Positions 1 to 5,287 of a DNA stretch of 5,287 bases are shown here, piece by piece (the first letter of the stretch is position 1; each line of letters opens with the position of its first letter). The notes beneath the pieces were generated by a model. The model did not search any database and was not told the origin of the DNA. It was given only the letters and a program-made list of their open reading frames with translations. Origin of the DNA: Candidatus Aminicenantota bacterium (lineage in GTDB: Bacteria; Acidobacteriota; Aminicenantia; UBA2199); assembly GCA_029939015.1 (NCBI GenBank), contig JAOZTV010000221.1, forward strand, positions 1-5,287, written 5' to 3'. The translations under genes and the position numbers were made by a program.

Positions 1-264
1 TGAAAGAATTTATAATTTAAGGGACGAAACTTTTAAGAAAAAGAATTCTATATTACAATGAGAAGAGACTTTATTCCAAGGCTATATATATGTTTACTTA
101 TTCTGATTGATTCTTCTACCTTCCAAAAATTGGAGTAATAAACTGCAACAAATTTTAATCTCTTATTTTTCTACTTGTTTATAATTATTTTTCATAATAA
201 ATATAAGCAAACACTTTATCAAAAACTTAAAATGTGCAAAAAATTAAAAAAAAAATTATTTTGC
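1..264. other. A+T-rich leader without a convincing gene
   Basis: Nothing here codes convincingly. A frame open from the window edge (bases 2-61, + strand) encodes 19 residues ending in KKKNSILQ and a TGA stop. It could be the C-terminus of an upstream gene, but it is too short to identify. A small perfect hairpin (TCCAA, loop AAA, TTGGA; 122-134) lies after it but has no adjacent T-run, so it is a poor terminator. Long A and T runs (238-257) just upstream of the nap -35 box look like an UP element. GCAAAAAATT (236-245) and AATTATTTTGC (254-264) form an imperfect inverted repeat around the A-tract. I found no FNR-type TTGAT-N4-ATCAA box and no CRP-type box. A frame at 175-411 is low-complexity, overlaps napM and is not taken as a gene. 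Confidence 0.5.
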
Positions 265-293
265 TTGACTTTTATTTCTCAATCCTTTCTAAT
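265..293 (+). promoter_or_regulatory. Probable sigma70-type promoter of the nap operon
   Basis: TTGACT (265-270) and TCTAAT (288-293) are separated by exactly 17 bases, each matching the consensus at 5 of 6 positions. A-tracts immediately upstream (238-257) may act as an UP element. Transcription would start near base 300, giving a leader of about 38 bases that carries the napM ribosome binding site. No later promoter of this quality was seen between the nap genes, so this one probably drives napMADGH as a unit. This is inferred from sequence only. Confidence 0.6.
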
Positions 294-326
294 ATACATT
301 GTAGGATTTATTAATCACATTAAATT

Positions 327-334
327 AGGAGGAG
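327..334 (+). promoter_or_regulatory. Strong Shine-Dalgarno for napM
   Basis: AGGAGGAG lies 3 bases before the ATG at 338, or about 6 from the core GGAGG. It is by far the best ribosome binding site in the window and fixes the napM start. The later nap genes have weaker or no recognisable sites, which suggests that translation is set mainly at the front of the operon and by coupling. Confidence 0.8.
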
Positions 335-337
335 TTT

Positions 338-712
338 ATGAAATTTGTATTATTTTTAATTGTTTCATCGTTTTTATTGGTACCTCTTTACTCTGGAGGG
401 GATGTCCATGAAATTGACATGGAAAAGCAGTCATGTATTGATTGTCACAGAGAGGAAACACCAAAGATTGTCGCACAGTGGGAAAAAAGTGCACATGGTT
501 TTACACAGACCAGATGTTATATTTGTCATGGAGATAAGGATAATTTTAGAAAAAGTCCGGGTAATGATGTATGTATGACCTGCCATTCTAAACAGGTTGA
601 AGCCATGGTAGTAAAAGGAAAAAAATGTCAAGATTGCCATCCTGTTCACTATTTTACTATGCATAAGGTTAAAGACTATACTGTAAAGAACAAAAAAGGG
701 GACAAAAAATGA
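338..712 (+). CDS. napM: NapM-type periplasmic tetraheme cytochrome c
   Basis: This is a 124-residue exported cytochrome expected to carry electrons to NapA in the periplasm. Residues 1-19 form a Sec signal peptide: one Lys, a hydrophobic stretch, then LYSGG near the likely cleavage site. Four CXXCH heme c motifs follow at residues 33-37 (CIDCH), 60-64 (CYICH), 79-83 (CMTCH) and 97-101 (CQDCH). H53 (in WEKSAHG), H104 and H109 are candidate distal heme ligands, with H24 less likely. The size, four hemes and position directly before napA match NapM of the Desulfovibrio desulfuricans nap cluster. It does not look like diheme NapB, and it lacks the membrane anchor of NapC. The start is set by the strong AGGAGGAG. 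The stop overlaps the napA start (ATGA, 709-712), implying translational coupling. The NapM name rests on context plus heme count; small tetraheme cytochromes are hard to assign by sequence alone. Confidence 0.85.
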   Translation: MKFVLFLIVSSFLLVPLYSGGDVHEIDMEKQSCIDCHREETPKIVAQWEKSAHGFTQTRCYICHGDKDNFRKSPGNDVCMTCHSKQVEAMVVKGKKCQDCHPVHYFTMHKVKDYTVKNKKGDKK

Positions 713-3087
713 ATTTAAACAGAAGAGATTTTATAAAACTCTCACTTGCAACTGGTGCAGCTGCTACAATAGGTGTATCTATATCAAAACCTCTTGAAGG
801 CGGACAATTAGTTGACAAATGGGTAAAGGGAACATGTAGATTTTGCGGAACTGGTTGTGGAGTTTATGTTGGAACAAAAAAGAATAAGATAGTTGCAATT
901 AAGGGAAACCCTGATGCAAAGACAAATTTTGGGTTTCTCTGTGTTAAAGGTTCACTTGGTTATAAATCAATGTATCACCCTGATAGATTAACTGATCCAA
1001 TGATAAGACAAAAAAACGGAAAATTCAAAAAAGTATCATGGGATAAGGCACTTAAACACGTGTCAAAAAAATTCAAACAATTACAAAAAGATCATGGAAA
1101 AGATTCTGTAGCATTCTATGGTTCAGGTCAATGTACAACAGAGGAAAGTTATACCTTTAATAAACTCTGGAAGGGTGGATTTGGAAGCAATAATGTTGAG
1201 GGAAACCCAAGACTATGTATGGCAAGTGCAGTTGGAGGTTATATATCCACATTTGGAGCAGACGAGCCTGCAGGTTCCTATGCAGATATTGAACATTCAA
1301 GATGTATATTTATAACTGGTTCAAATATGAGTGAATGCCATCCAATTCTCTTTAGAAGAGTTATGCGTCATAAGATGAAAAACCCTGATGTTAAAATAAT
1401 TGTATGTGAGCCAAGACGTACAGTTACTGCAAAAATAGCAGATTTATGGTTACCTGTTGACCCGGGAACTGACCTTGCAGTTTTTCACTCAATGGCAAAT
1501 GAAATAATCAAGAATAAGTGGGCAGATTCAACATTTGTTAATACAAATACAAGAATAACAGATGGTAAAAAAACTTATGATCTTGCAAAATATGCAGAAC
1601 ATGTAAGCCAGTTTACACCTGAAGTTGCTGAAAAATTATCAAGATGTCCAGCAGCAAACATTAAAAAAGCCGCTGAATGGTTTGCAAAAAGTGGAGCATC
1701 ACTTTCTTTCTGGACAATGGGACTTAACCAGAGGACAAGAGGTGTCTGGGCTAATAACCTTGTGCATAATCTTCATCTTTTGACAGGAAACATTGGAAAG
1801 CCGGGAGCAGATTCATTCTCCATCACAGGTCAGCCTAATGCCTGTGGAGGTGTTAGAGAAACAGGCTCTCTATGTCATTTATTACCAGGTACAAGACCGG
1901 TTAAATCAAAGGCTGTCAGAGATCAGGTTGAGGATGCAGGGAAGATAAAAAGAGGAACTATAGATCCAAAGCCAGGATTTCATACAATGAAAATGTTTGC
2001 AGCTCTTGGAGGAGAAAAAGATCCAAAGAAACCTATTAAGGGTATGATAACGTCAACAACAAATCCAGCTCAATCGCTTCCAAACCTTCATAAATATCTA
2101 AAGGGAATGGAAGATAGCTTTCTTGTAGTTATTGATATGTTCCCCACAAAGACAACTCAACTTGCAGATGTCGTACTGCCAGCAGCTTTCATCTATGAAA
2201 AAGGTGGAGTTTATGGATGTTCAGAAAGAAGAAGTCAATTGACTGAAAAGGCAGTTGAACCTCCTGGTAAGGCTAAGGCTGATATATGGATAGCTGCGCA
2301 ATTAGCTAAATATATGGGATTTTCAAAGTTGATACCATGGAATATGGACGACGCTATGAAAGCTAACGAAATGGCATGGACTGACTATATAACAGTTACA
2401 AAAGATACAGAGCACACTCTCTGGGGTGCAACCTATGATATCCTGAAAAAAGCTAAGGCAGGTATTCAGTGGCCATGTCCATATCCGGGACATCCGGGAA
2501 CATATAAGAGATATGTCAGAGGAATGGATCCAATGTTTGAACACCCAACAATAAAAGACCATATTCCAAAGGATGCAACAGTTTATTTTTATGGGGATAA
2601 GAAAAAACAGGGAAAGGCTAATATTTTCTTAAGACCATATAAAGGTGCAGAAGAAGAACCGGATGAGAAATATCCATTCTTCCTCACAACAGGTAGAGTT
2701 ATTGAACAATGGCATACAGGAACAATGACAATGAGAGTACCGGAAATTGCAAGATCTCAGCCAAATGCTTTCCTTGAAATTCATCCAGAGGATGCAAAAC
2801 AGTATGGAATTAACCCCGGAGATATTGTTGAAGTAAAAAGTAGAAGAGGTGCCAGTAAATATCCAGCACATCTTGTAAAAACAGCAATGCCTGGAATTTT
2901 ATTCATTCCATGGTTTGACCAGAGTTACGACAGACTTGTAAACTTTGTAACAATTGACGCCTTTGATAAGGGTTCAAAACAACCTGAATTTAAGATTGCA
3001 GCCGTAAAGATTAAAAGGCTGAGTGGTCCAAAGGATGTTGCAGAAAAATATATTATTTCTGACATTAACTCCAAGTTTAAATCATAG
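709..3087 (+). CDS. napA: Periplasmic nitrate reductase catalytic subunit NapA
   Basis: This molybdoenzyme of 792 residues reduces nitrate to nitrite in the periplasm. It begins with a Tat signal (RRDFIK at residues 5-10, then an Ala/Gly-rich hydrophobic stretch to about 26). The [4Fe-4S] site is C43, C46, C50 and C78, with K80 just after it, the lysine that links cluster and pterin in this family. C170 in GNPRLCMASAVGGY is the expected cysteine ligand to Mo and marks NapA within the Mo-bisPGD family. TFGADEP, GSNMSECHP, TNPAQSLPN, GCSERR and WHTGTMTMR (668-676) are further NapA-like blocks; the last lies in the C-terminal molydopterin-binding domain. Length falls between the Desulfovibrio form (about 755) and the E. 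coli form (828). The start is supported by GGGGA (698-702) and the 4-base overlap with napM. No frameshift or missing key residue was seen. NapA is much likelier than formate dehydrogenase or assimilatory Nas because of the exact context around C170 and the nap neighbours. Confidence 0.97.
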   Translation: MNLNRRDFIKLSLATGAAATIGVSISKPLEGGQLVDKWVKGTCRFCGTGCGVYVGTKKNKIVAIKGNPDAKTNFGFLCVKGSLGYKSMYHPDRLTDPMIRQKNGKFKKVSWDKALKHVSKKFKQLQKDHGKDSVAFYGSGQCTTEESYTFNKLWKGGFGSNNVEGNPRLCMASAVGGYISTFGADEPAGSYADIEHSRCIFITGSNMSECHPILFRRVMRHKMKNPDVKIIVCEPRRTVTAKIADLWLPVDPGTDLAVFHSMANEIIKNKWADSTFVNTNTRITDGKKTYDLAKYAEHVSQFTPEVAEKLSRCPAANIKKAAEWFAKSGASLSFWTMGLNQRTRGVWANNLVHNLHLLTGNIGKPGADSFSITGQPNACGGVRETGSLCHLLPGTRPVKSKAVRDQVEDAGKIKRGTIDPKPGFHTMKMFAALGGEKDPKKPIKGMITSTTNPAQSLPNLHKYLKGMEDSFLVVIDMFPTKTTQLADVVLPAAFIYEKGGVYGCSERRSQLTEKAVEPPGKAKADIWIAAQLAKYMGFSKLIPWNMDDAMKANEMAWTDYITVTKDTEHTLWGATYDILKKAKAGIQWPCPYPGHPGTYKRYVRGMDPMFEHPTIKDHIPKDATVYFYGDKKKQGKANIFLRPYKGAEEEPDEKYPFFLTTGRVIEQWHTGTMTMRVPEIARSQPNAFLEIHPEDAKQYGINPGDIVEVKSRRGASKYPAHLVKTAMPGILFIPWFDQSYDRLVNFVTIDAFDKGSKQPEFKIAAVKIKRLSGPKDVAEKYIISDINSKFKS

Positions 3088-3093
3088 ACTTAT

Positions 3094-3372
3094 ATGATTT
3101 ATTCCGGAAGTATAATTGTTGCAGAAAAGGGTTTATTAGAAAAGTTAAAGGGGATAATTAAAAACTATCCCCAGATAGAGATTTACGGGGAAGACAAAAA
3201 GAATAACCAGCTTGTTATTACTATTGAAGAAAAAGGTAGTAGAGAGCTTGAAGCACTATGTGAAACCTTGAAAGAAAACCCTGAAGTTATTGAAATTTCA
3301 CATACTAATTTTTATTTTGGAGATGAGACAGATAAATTAATCGCAAAAAAGAAAGTAAGCGAAAAGGAGTAA
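3094..3372 (+). CDS. napD: NapD, chaperone for NapA maturation and export
   Basis: This is a 92-residue cytoplasmic protein. Members of this family bind the Tat signal peptide of NapA and hold back export until the molybdenum cofactor is loaded. The pattern fits the small ferredoxin-like fold of NapD: strand (3-10, YSGSIIVA), helix (12-24), strand (27-33, QIEIYGE), strand (39-44, QLVITI), helix (50-61) and strand (64-74). The paired features YPQIEIYGEDK and ENPEVIEI correspond to the family's two 'P-x-V-E' segments. E. coli NapD is 87 residues, so this is full length, with a charged tail (KKKVSEKE). The gene begins 6 bases after the napA stop. No Shine-Dalgarno is visible, so translation is probably coupled to napA. 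Confidence 0.88.
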   Translation: MIYSGSIIVAEKGLLEKLKGIIKNYPQIEIYGEDKKNNQLVITIEEKGSRELEALCETLKENPEVIEISHTNFYFGDETDKLIAKKKVSEKE

Positions 3373-3375
3373 GGG

Positions 3376-3468
3376 AATAGGCAGTAGGCAATAGGGTGAA
3401 GAACTTATTATTTATTAAGATATCTAATAAGCTTACTATTGCCTCATTGCCTCGCTGCCTATTGCCTG
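3376..3468. repeat. Imperfect palindrome of heptamer-like AGGCAAT units
   Basis: The left side, AATAGGCAGTAGGCAATAG (3376-3394), is built of 7-base steps (TAGGCAG, TAGGCAA, TAGG). The right side (3436-3468) carries four complementary units (ATTGCCT, ATTGCCT, CTGCCT, ATTGCCT). AATAGGCAG (3376-3384) pairs with CTGCCTATT (3455-3463). AGGCAAT (3386-3392) pairs with either of two ATTGCCT copies (3438-3444 or 3446-3452). An inner stem, CTTATTA (3404-3410) with TAATAAG (3425-3431), encloses a 14-base loop. The RNA could therefore form a long interrupted hairpin between napD and napG. It resembles the small palindromic or heptamer-repeat elements scattered in some bacterial genomes. Without the genome I cannot show that it is multicopy. 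It could attenuate, protect or process the nap mRNA. Confidence 0.7.
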
Positions 3469-3480
3469 TTTTTTAAACTA

Positions 3481-4239
3481 ATGAAACTAATAGAAAAACT
3501 TAGAAAATTATTTAATAATAATCCGTTTAAAGGATTTTTTAAGAAGAACAGGATGCGTCCTCCTGGAGCAGTTAGAGAAGACCTTTTTATGGAAAGGTGT
3601 ATCAGATGTGCTAGATGCATAGAAGTATGTCCTTTTGATTCAATAAAAAGAGCAAACATTTCAGATAAACTTTCAATTGGAACGCCTTATATTTATACAG
3701 AAGAAAAAGCTTGTTACCTCTGTATGAAATGTCCAGAGGTCTGTCCCACTGGTGCTTTAGACAATAAACTAATTGACATAAAGAAAGTTAATATAGGTGT
3801 AGCTGTAATTAATCAGGATACCTGCTATAACTATCTCTTTGCAAAAGATGAAAATAAGGGTGGTACTGCTGGTGCCGCACAGATATGCAATACCTGTTAT
3901 AATGTCTGCCCATTTCCTGATGTTGCAATCATTTTAAAAGAATTTATCCTACCTGTTATAACCGATAAATGTGTTGGATGTGGTATATGCGTTGAAAGGT
4001 GTCCTATTACTCCAAAGGCTATAAATATCGTTCCAACAGGAATGGCAGATAAGTCAAGAGCAGGCTTTTATTATGAAAAATCGAGATTAATATATGAGAA
4101 GAGTCAAAAATCTGCCAATGGTTTTTACAGTGGTGATAATCTTCTTAAAAAGAAAAGAAATATTGACACTAAGAAAAAAACTACTGATAAAATAAAAAAC
4201 GATTTTGATGTTAATTTTGGTGAAGATGCAGAGTGGTAA
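3481..4239 (+). CDS. napG: NapG-type ferredoxin with four [4Fe-4S] motifs, no signal peptide seen
   Basis: NapG proteins work with NapH to pass electrons from menaquinol toward NapA. With the ATG at 3481 the product has 252 residues. RPPGAVRED (26-34) is the usual start of the mature NapG domain. Four cysteine clusters follow: C40, C43, C46, C50; C78, C81, C84, C88; C136, C139, C143 with C115 as a possible fourth ligand; and C164, C167, C170, C174. SIGTPYIY (65-72) is also NapG-like. E. coli NapG has a Tat signal before this domain. Here residues 1-25 (MKLIEKLRKLFNNNPFKG...) hold no twin arginine and no hydrophobic stretch. A Gly/Ala insertion (about 121-134) and a Lys-rich tail (about 206-252) are also unusual. 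The in-frame ATT at 3439 lies inside the palindrome and is not a credible start. ATG 3553 (M25), preceded by AACAGG, is an alternative. The ATG at 3481 has no Shine-Dalgarno. The family is secure, the start less so. Confidence 0.9.
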   Translation: MKLIEKLRKLFNNNPFKGFFKKNRMRPPGAVREDLFMERCIRCARCIEVCPFDSIKRANISDKLSIGTPYIYTEEKACYLCMKCPEVCPTGALDNKLIDIKKVNIGVAVINQDTCYNYLFAKDENKGGTAGAAQICNTCYNVCPFPDVAIILKEFILPVITDKCVGCGICVERCPITPKAINIVPTGMADKSRAGFYYEKSRLIYEKSQKSANGFYSGDNLLKKKRNIDTKKKTTDKIKNDFDVNFGEDAEW

Positions 4240-4242
4240 AAA

Positions 4243-5043
4243 ATGAAAATTAGAAAATTAAGAAAAACAACACAAATATTAACTATGTTGGCAATATTTA
4301 TTATACCTATGATTAATCTCTTGGAGATATATTTCATAAAGGGAACTTTTTACTCAATGGATATTGGAGATCTTGCAATATCAGATCCACTTGCTATTTT
4401 TCAAATACTTTTATCATCTAAAATTTTCAATATTACAATGCTTGCTGCAATTTTCATTCCTGTTCTCTTAATGCTATTGCTTGGAAGGGTTTGGTGTAGT
4501 TTTTTCTGCCCATATTACACAATTGTTGAATTTTTAGCTTGGATAAGAAAAAAACTCAAACTTAAAAGCATTAAACCAAAATATAAAAAAGGAGACCCTT
4601 CACGATCAAATACAATTAGGTTTATATTTCTTATATCAGGTTTGGTTTTAACAGGGATTGCAGGAATACCAATACTTAACCTCATACTTACACATGGAAT
4701 TATTTCTTCACAGGCTCTAATACTTGTAAAATTTGGTTACCTTACATTTGAAATTGTATTTGTAATACTCTTGCTTTTAATTGAATTTTTCCTCATAGAC
4801 AAATTCTGGTGTAAATTCCTCTGTCCATCAGGCACACTTTTATCACTTTTCAAATTTAAAAAAGGAATGAGAGTTAAAAAGCAGGTATCTGAATGTTCAA
4901 GTTGCAATATGTGTATCACTGTCTGCCCAATGGGTTTAGACCCTCAAACAGAAGGAGATAATATCCTATGTAATAATTGTGGAGACTGCATAGATGCCTG
5001 TCCAGACAATAAAAAAATTAAAACATTAAAGTTTAAGATTTAA
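4243..5043 (+). CDS. napH: NapH, membrane iron-sulfur protein of the quinol dehydrogenase
   Basis: This is a 266-residue inner-membrane protein (E. coli NapH is 287) that, as NapGH, is thought to oxidise menaquinol. Four membrane segments can be read at about residues 11-32, 61-81, 125-149 and 163-186. Each half ends in the family's CX3CP motif: C85-C89 (WCSFFCPY) after the second segment and C190-C194 (WCKFLCPSG) after the fourth. The positive loop between segments 2 and 3 (102-121) places these motifs on the cytoplasmic side. The C-terminal domain holds two [4Fe-4S] sites: C218, C221, C224, C228 and C243, C246, C249, C253. The start lies 3 bases after the napG stop with a weak GAGTGG upstream, so the two are probably co-translated. 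Related NosR/CcoG-type polyferredoxins share the architecture, but size and neighbours favour NapH. Confidence 0.93.
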   Translation: MKIRKLRKTTQILTMLAIFIIPMINLLEIYFIKGTFYSMDIGDLAISDPLAIFQILLSSKIFNITMLAAIFIPVLLMLLLGRVWCSFFCPYYTIVEFLAWIRKKLKLKSIKPKYKKGDPSRSNTIRFIFLISGLVLTGIAGIPILNLILTHGIISSQALILVKFGYLTFEIVFVILLLLIEFFLIDKFWCKFLCPSGTLLSLFKFKKGMRVKKQVSECSSCNMCITVCPMGLDPQTEGDNILCNNCGDCIDACPDNKKIKTLKFKI

Positions 5044-5059
5044 TAATTACCTGTTGAAT

Positions 5060-5114
5060 TGAATATTCATAATTTTAAACATATTTTAAACTAAATTTTT
5101 TTTATAAAAAAAAT
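5060..5114. repeat. A+T-only palindromes and direct repeat after napH
   Basis: TGAATATTCA (5060-5069) is a perfect 10-base palindrome. ATTTTAAAC is repeated directly at 5072-5080 and 5083-5091, a spacing of 11 bases or one helical turn. A 20-base perfect palindrome at 5095-5114 consists of A, eight T, AT, eight A and T. None makes a normal G+C-rich terminator. The last could form a weak A/U hairpin or bend the DNA upstream of the TetR promoter. Chance is a real possibility in DNA this A+T-rich. Confidence 0.3.
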
Positions 5115-5126
5115 AATTAAATAAAC

Positions 5127-5155
5127 TTGACAATAGTAATTTTTTATAATAAACT
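5127..5155 (+). promoter_or_regulatory. Probable promoter of the TetR-family gene
   Basis: A perfect TTGACA stands at 5127-5132. With the usual 17-base spacing the -10 is TAAACT (5150-5155), a partial match. A perfect TATAAT also occurs at 5145-5150, but only 12 bases from the -35, which is too close to pair with it. Used alone, that TATAAT would have a weak -35. Either choice starts transcription at about 5157-5163, inside the palindromes that follow, so a bound repressor could block it. Confidence 0.5.
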
Positions 5156-5156
5156 G

Positions 5157-5184
5157 ACCATATGGTTAAACCAAACGGTTGGTT
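5157..5184. promoter_or_regulatory. Candidate operator at the start of the TetR-family gene
   Basis: Two inverted repeats lie side by side between the promoter and the start codon: the perfect ACCATATGGT (5157-5166), and AACCAA (5169-5174) with TTGGTT (5179-5184) around ACGG. GGTT (5164-5167) and AACC (5169-5172) are also symmetric, so the half-sites overlap. TetR-type repressors commonly bind such palindromes next to their own genes, so autorepression is likely. Whether the regulator also acts on nap is unknown; no copy of this site was seen at the nap promoter. Confidence 0.5.
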
Positions 5185-5187
5185 AAT

Positions 5188-5287
5188 ATGACAAAAGACA
5201 TAATAAAAGATTTGGGAAAAAAAGAAAAAATAATTAATTCTGCTATGAATGAGTTTTCTAAAAATGGATTAAAAGGAAGCAGAGTAG
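5188..5287 (+). CDS. TetR-family regulator, N-terminal fragment cut by the window edge
   Basis: Only 33 codons and one base are present. After a short basic leader (MTKDIIKDLGKK), the residues KEKIINSAMNEFSKNGLKG are typical of helix 1 and the following turn of the TetR DNA-binding domain, where a hydrophobic pattern with A-x-x-x-F-x-x-x-G recurs. The recognition helix lies beyond the edge, so the ligand and target class cannot be told. The start at 5188 is the first ATG in frame. A TTG at 5179 is an alternative, and neither has a clear Shine-Dalgarno. The gene has its own promoter and probably is not part of the nap transcript. Confidence 0.75.
   Translation, partial: MTKDIIKDLGKKEKIINSAMNEFSKNGLKGSRV

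Noticed and set aside
61..117. AGAAGA and TCTTCT as arms of an inverted repeat in the leader
   Set aside because: Only 6 bases pair over a 45-base spacer, which is expected by chance.
265..282. FNR-like site (TTGA...TCAA) overlapping the nap -35
   Set aside because: The half-sites are 10 bases apart instead of the 6 expected between TTGA and TCAA, so it does not fit an FNR or CRP-type box.
175..411. Open frame of 78 codons upstream of and overlapping napM
   Set aside because: It starts from a non-ATG codon without a ribosome binding site, is rich in Lys, Phe and Ile as expected of A+T-rich noncoding DNA, contains the promoter, and overlaps a clear cytochrome gene in another frame.
2323..2871. 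Two minus-strand open frames of about 80 codons within napA
   Set aside because: They are antisense shadows of well-conserved napA sequence, with no start signal and no recognisable domain.
3439..3480. N-terminal extension of NapG from an ATT codon
   Set aside because: The codon lies inside the palindromic repeat, the added residues come from repeat units, and the resulting N-terminus still has no export signal. The ATG at 3481 is more plausible.
3373..3480. The napD-napG palindrome as a CRISPR array or a rho-independent terminator
   Set aside because: The units are 7-8 bases with no unique spacers, and the arms are opposed. The hairpin is followed by only a six-T run interrupted from the stem, and napGH clearly belong to the same pathway downstream.
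4125..4337. Minus-strand frame spanning the napG-napH junction
   Set aside because: Its hydrophobic composition comes from reading Lys-rich codons on the opposite strand. Both genes beneath it are clear.

Overview
The window holds a compact periplasmic nitrate reductase (nap) operon on the + strand, in the order napM-napA-napD-napG-napH. It is followed by the first 33 codons of a TetR-family regulator cut off by the window edge. The DNA is strongly A+T-rich. The gene order matches the M-A-D-G-H part of the nap cluster known from Desulfovibrio desulfuricans (napC-napM-napA-napD-napG-napH), and the NapA active-site region reads like the Desulfovibrio type (GNPRLCMASAVGGY). This points to an anaerobic, Gram-negative, low-GC bacterium such as a deep-branching nitrate reducer. 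The sequence alone does not fix the phylum.

Layout: 1-264 is an A+T-rich leader with no convincing gene. It may include the last 19 codons of an upstream frame (2-61). A good sigma70-like promoter (265-293) and a strong Shine-Dalgarno (327-334) precede napM (338-712), a tetraheme cytochrome c. napA (709-3087) overlaps napM by 4 bases and encodes the Tat-exported Mo-bisPGD/[4Fe-4S] catalytic subunit. napD (3094-3372) is its maturation chaperone. A 93-base imperfect palindrome built of heptamer-like units (3376-3468) fills most of the gap before napG (start chosen at 3481, end 4239), a four-cluster ferredoxin. napH (4243-5043) is a membrane iron-sulfur protein. After a 144-base spacer with possible promoter and operator sequences, a tetR-type gene starts at 5188.

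How they work together: NapH is expected to take electrons from menaquinol in the membrane and pass them, with NapG, to the periplasmic cytochrome NapM. NapM would feed NapA, which reduces nitrate to nitrite. NapD guides cofactor loading and export of NapA in the cytoplasm. Neither NapB nor NapC is encoded here, and napM sits directly behind the promoter, so NapM plus NapGH would have to do their jobs unless those genes lie elsewhere.

The main oddities are a NapG with no visible Tat or other signal peptide, the heptamer-based palindrome immediately before napG, and overlapping palindromes at the start of the TetR gene. I see no wholly new system. The interest lies in the variant wiring of the Nap electron path.
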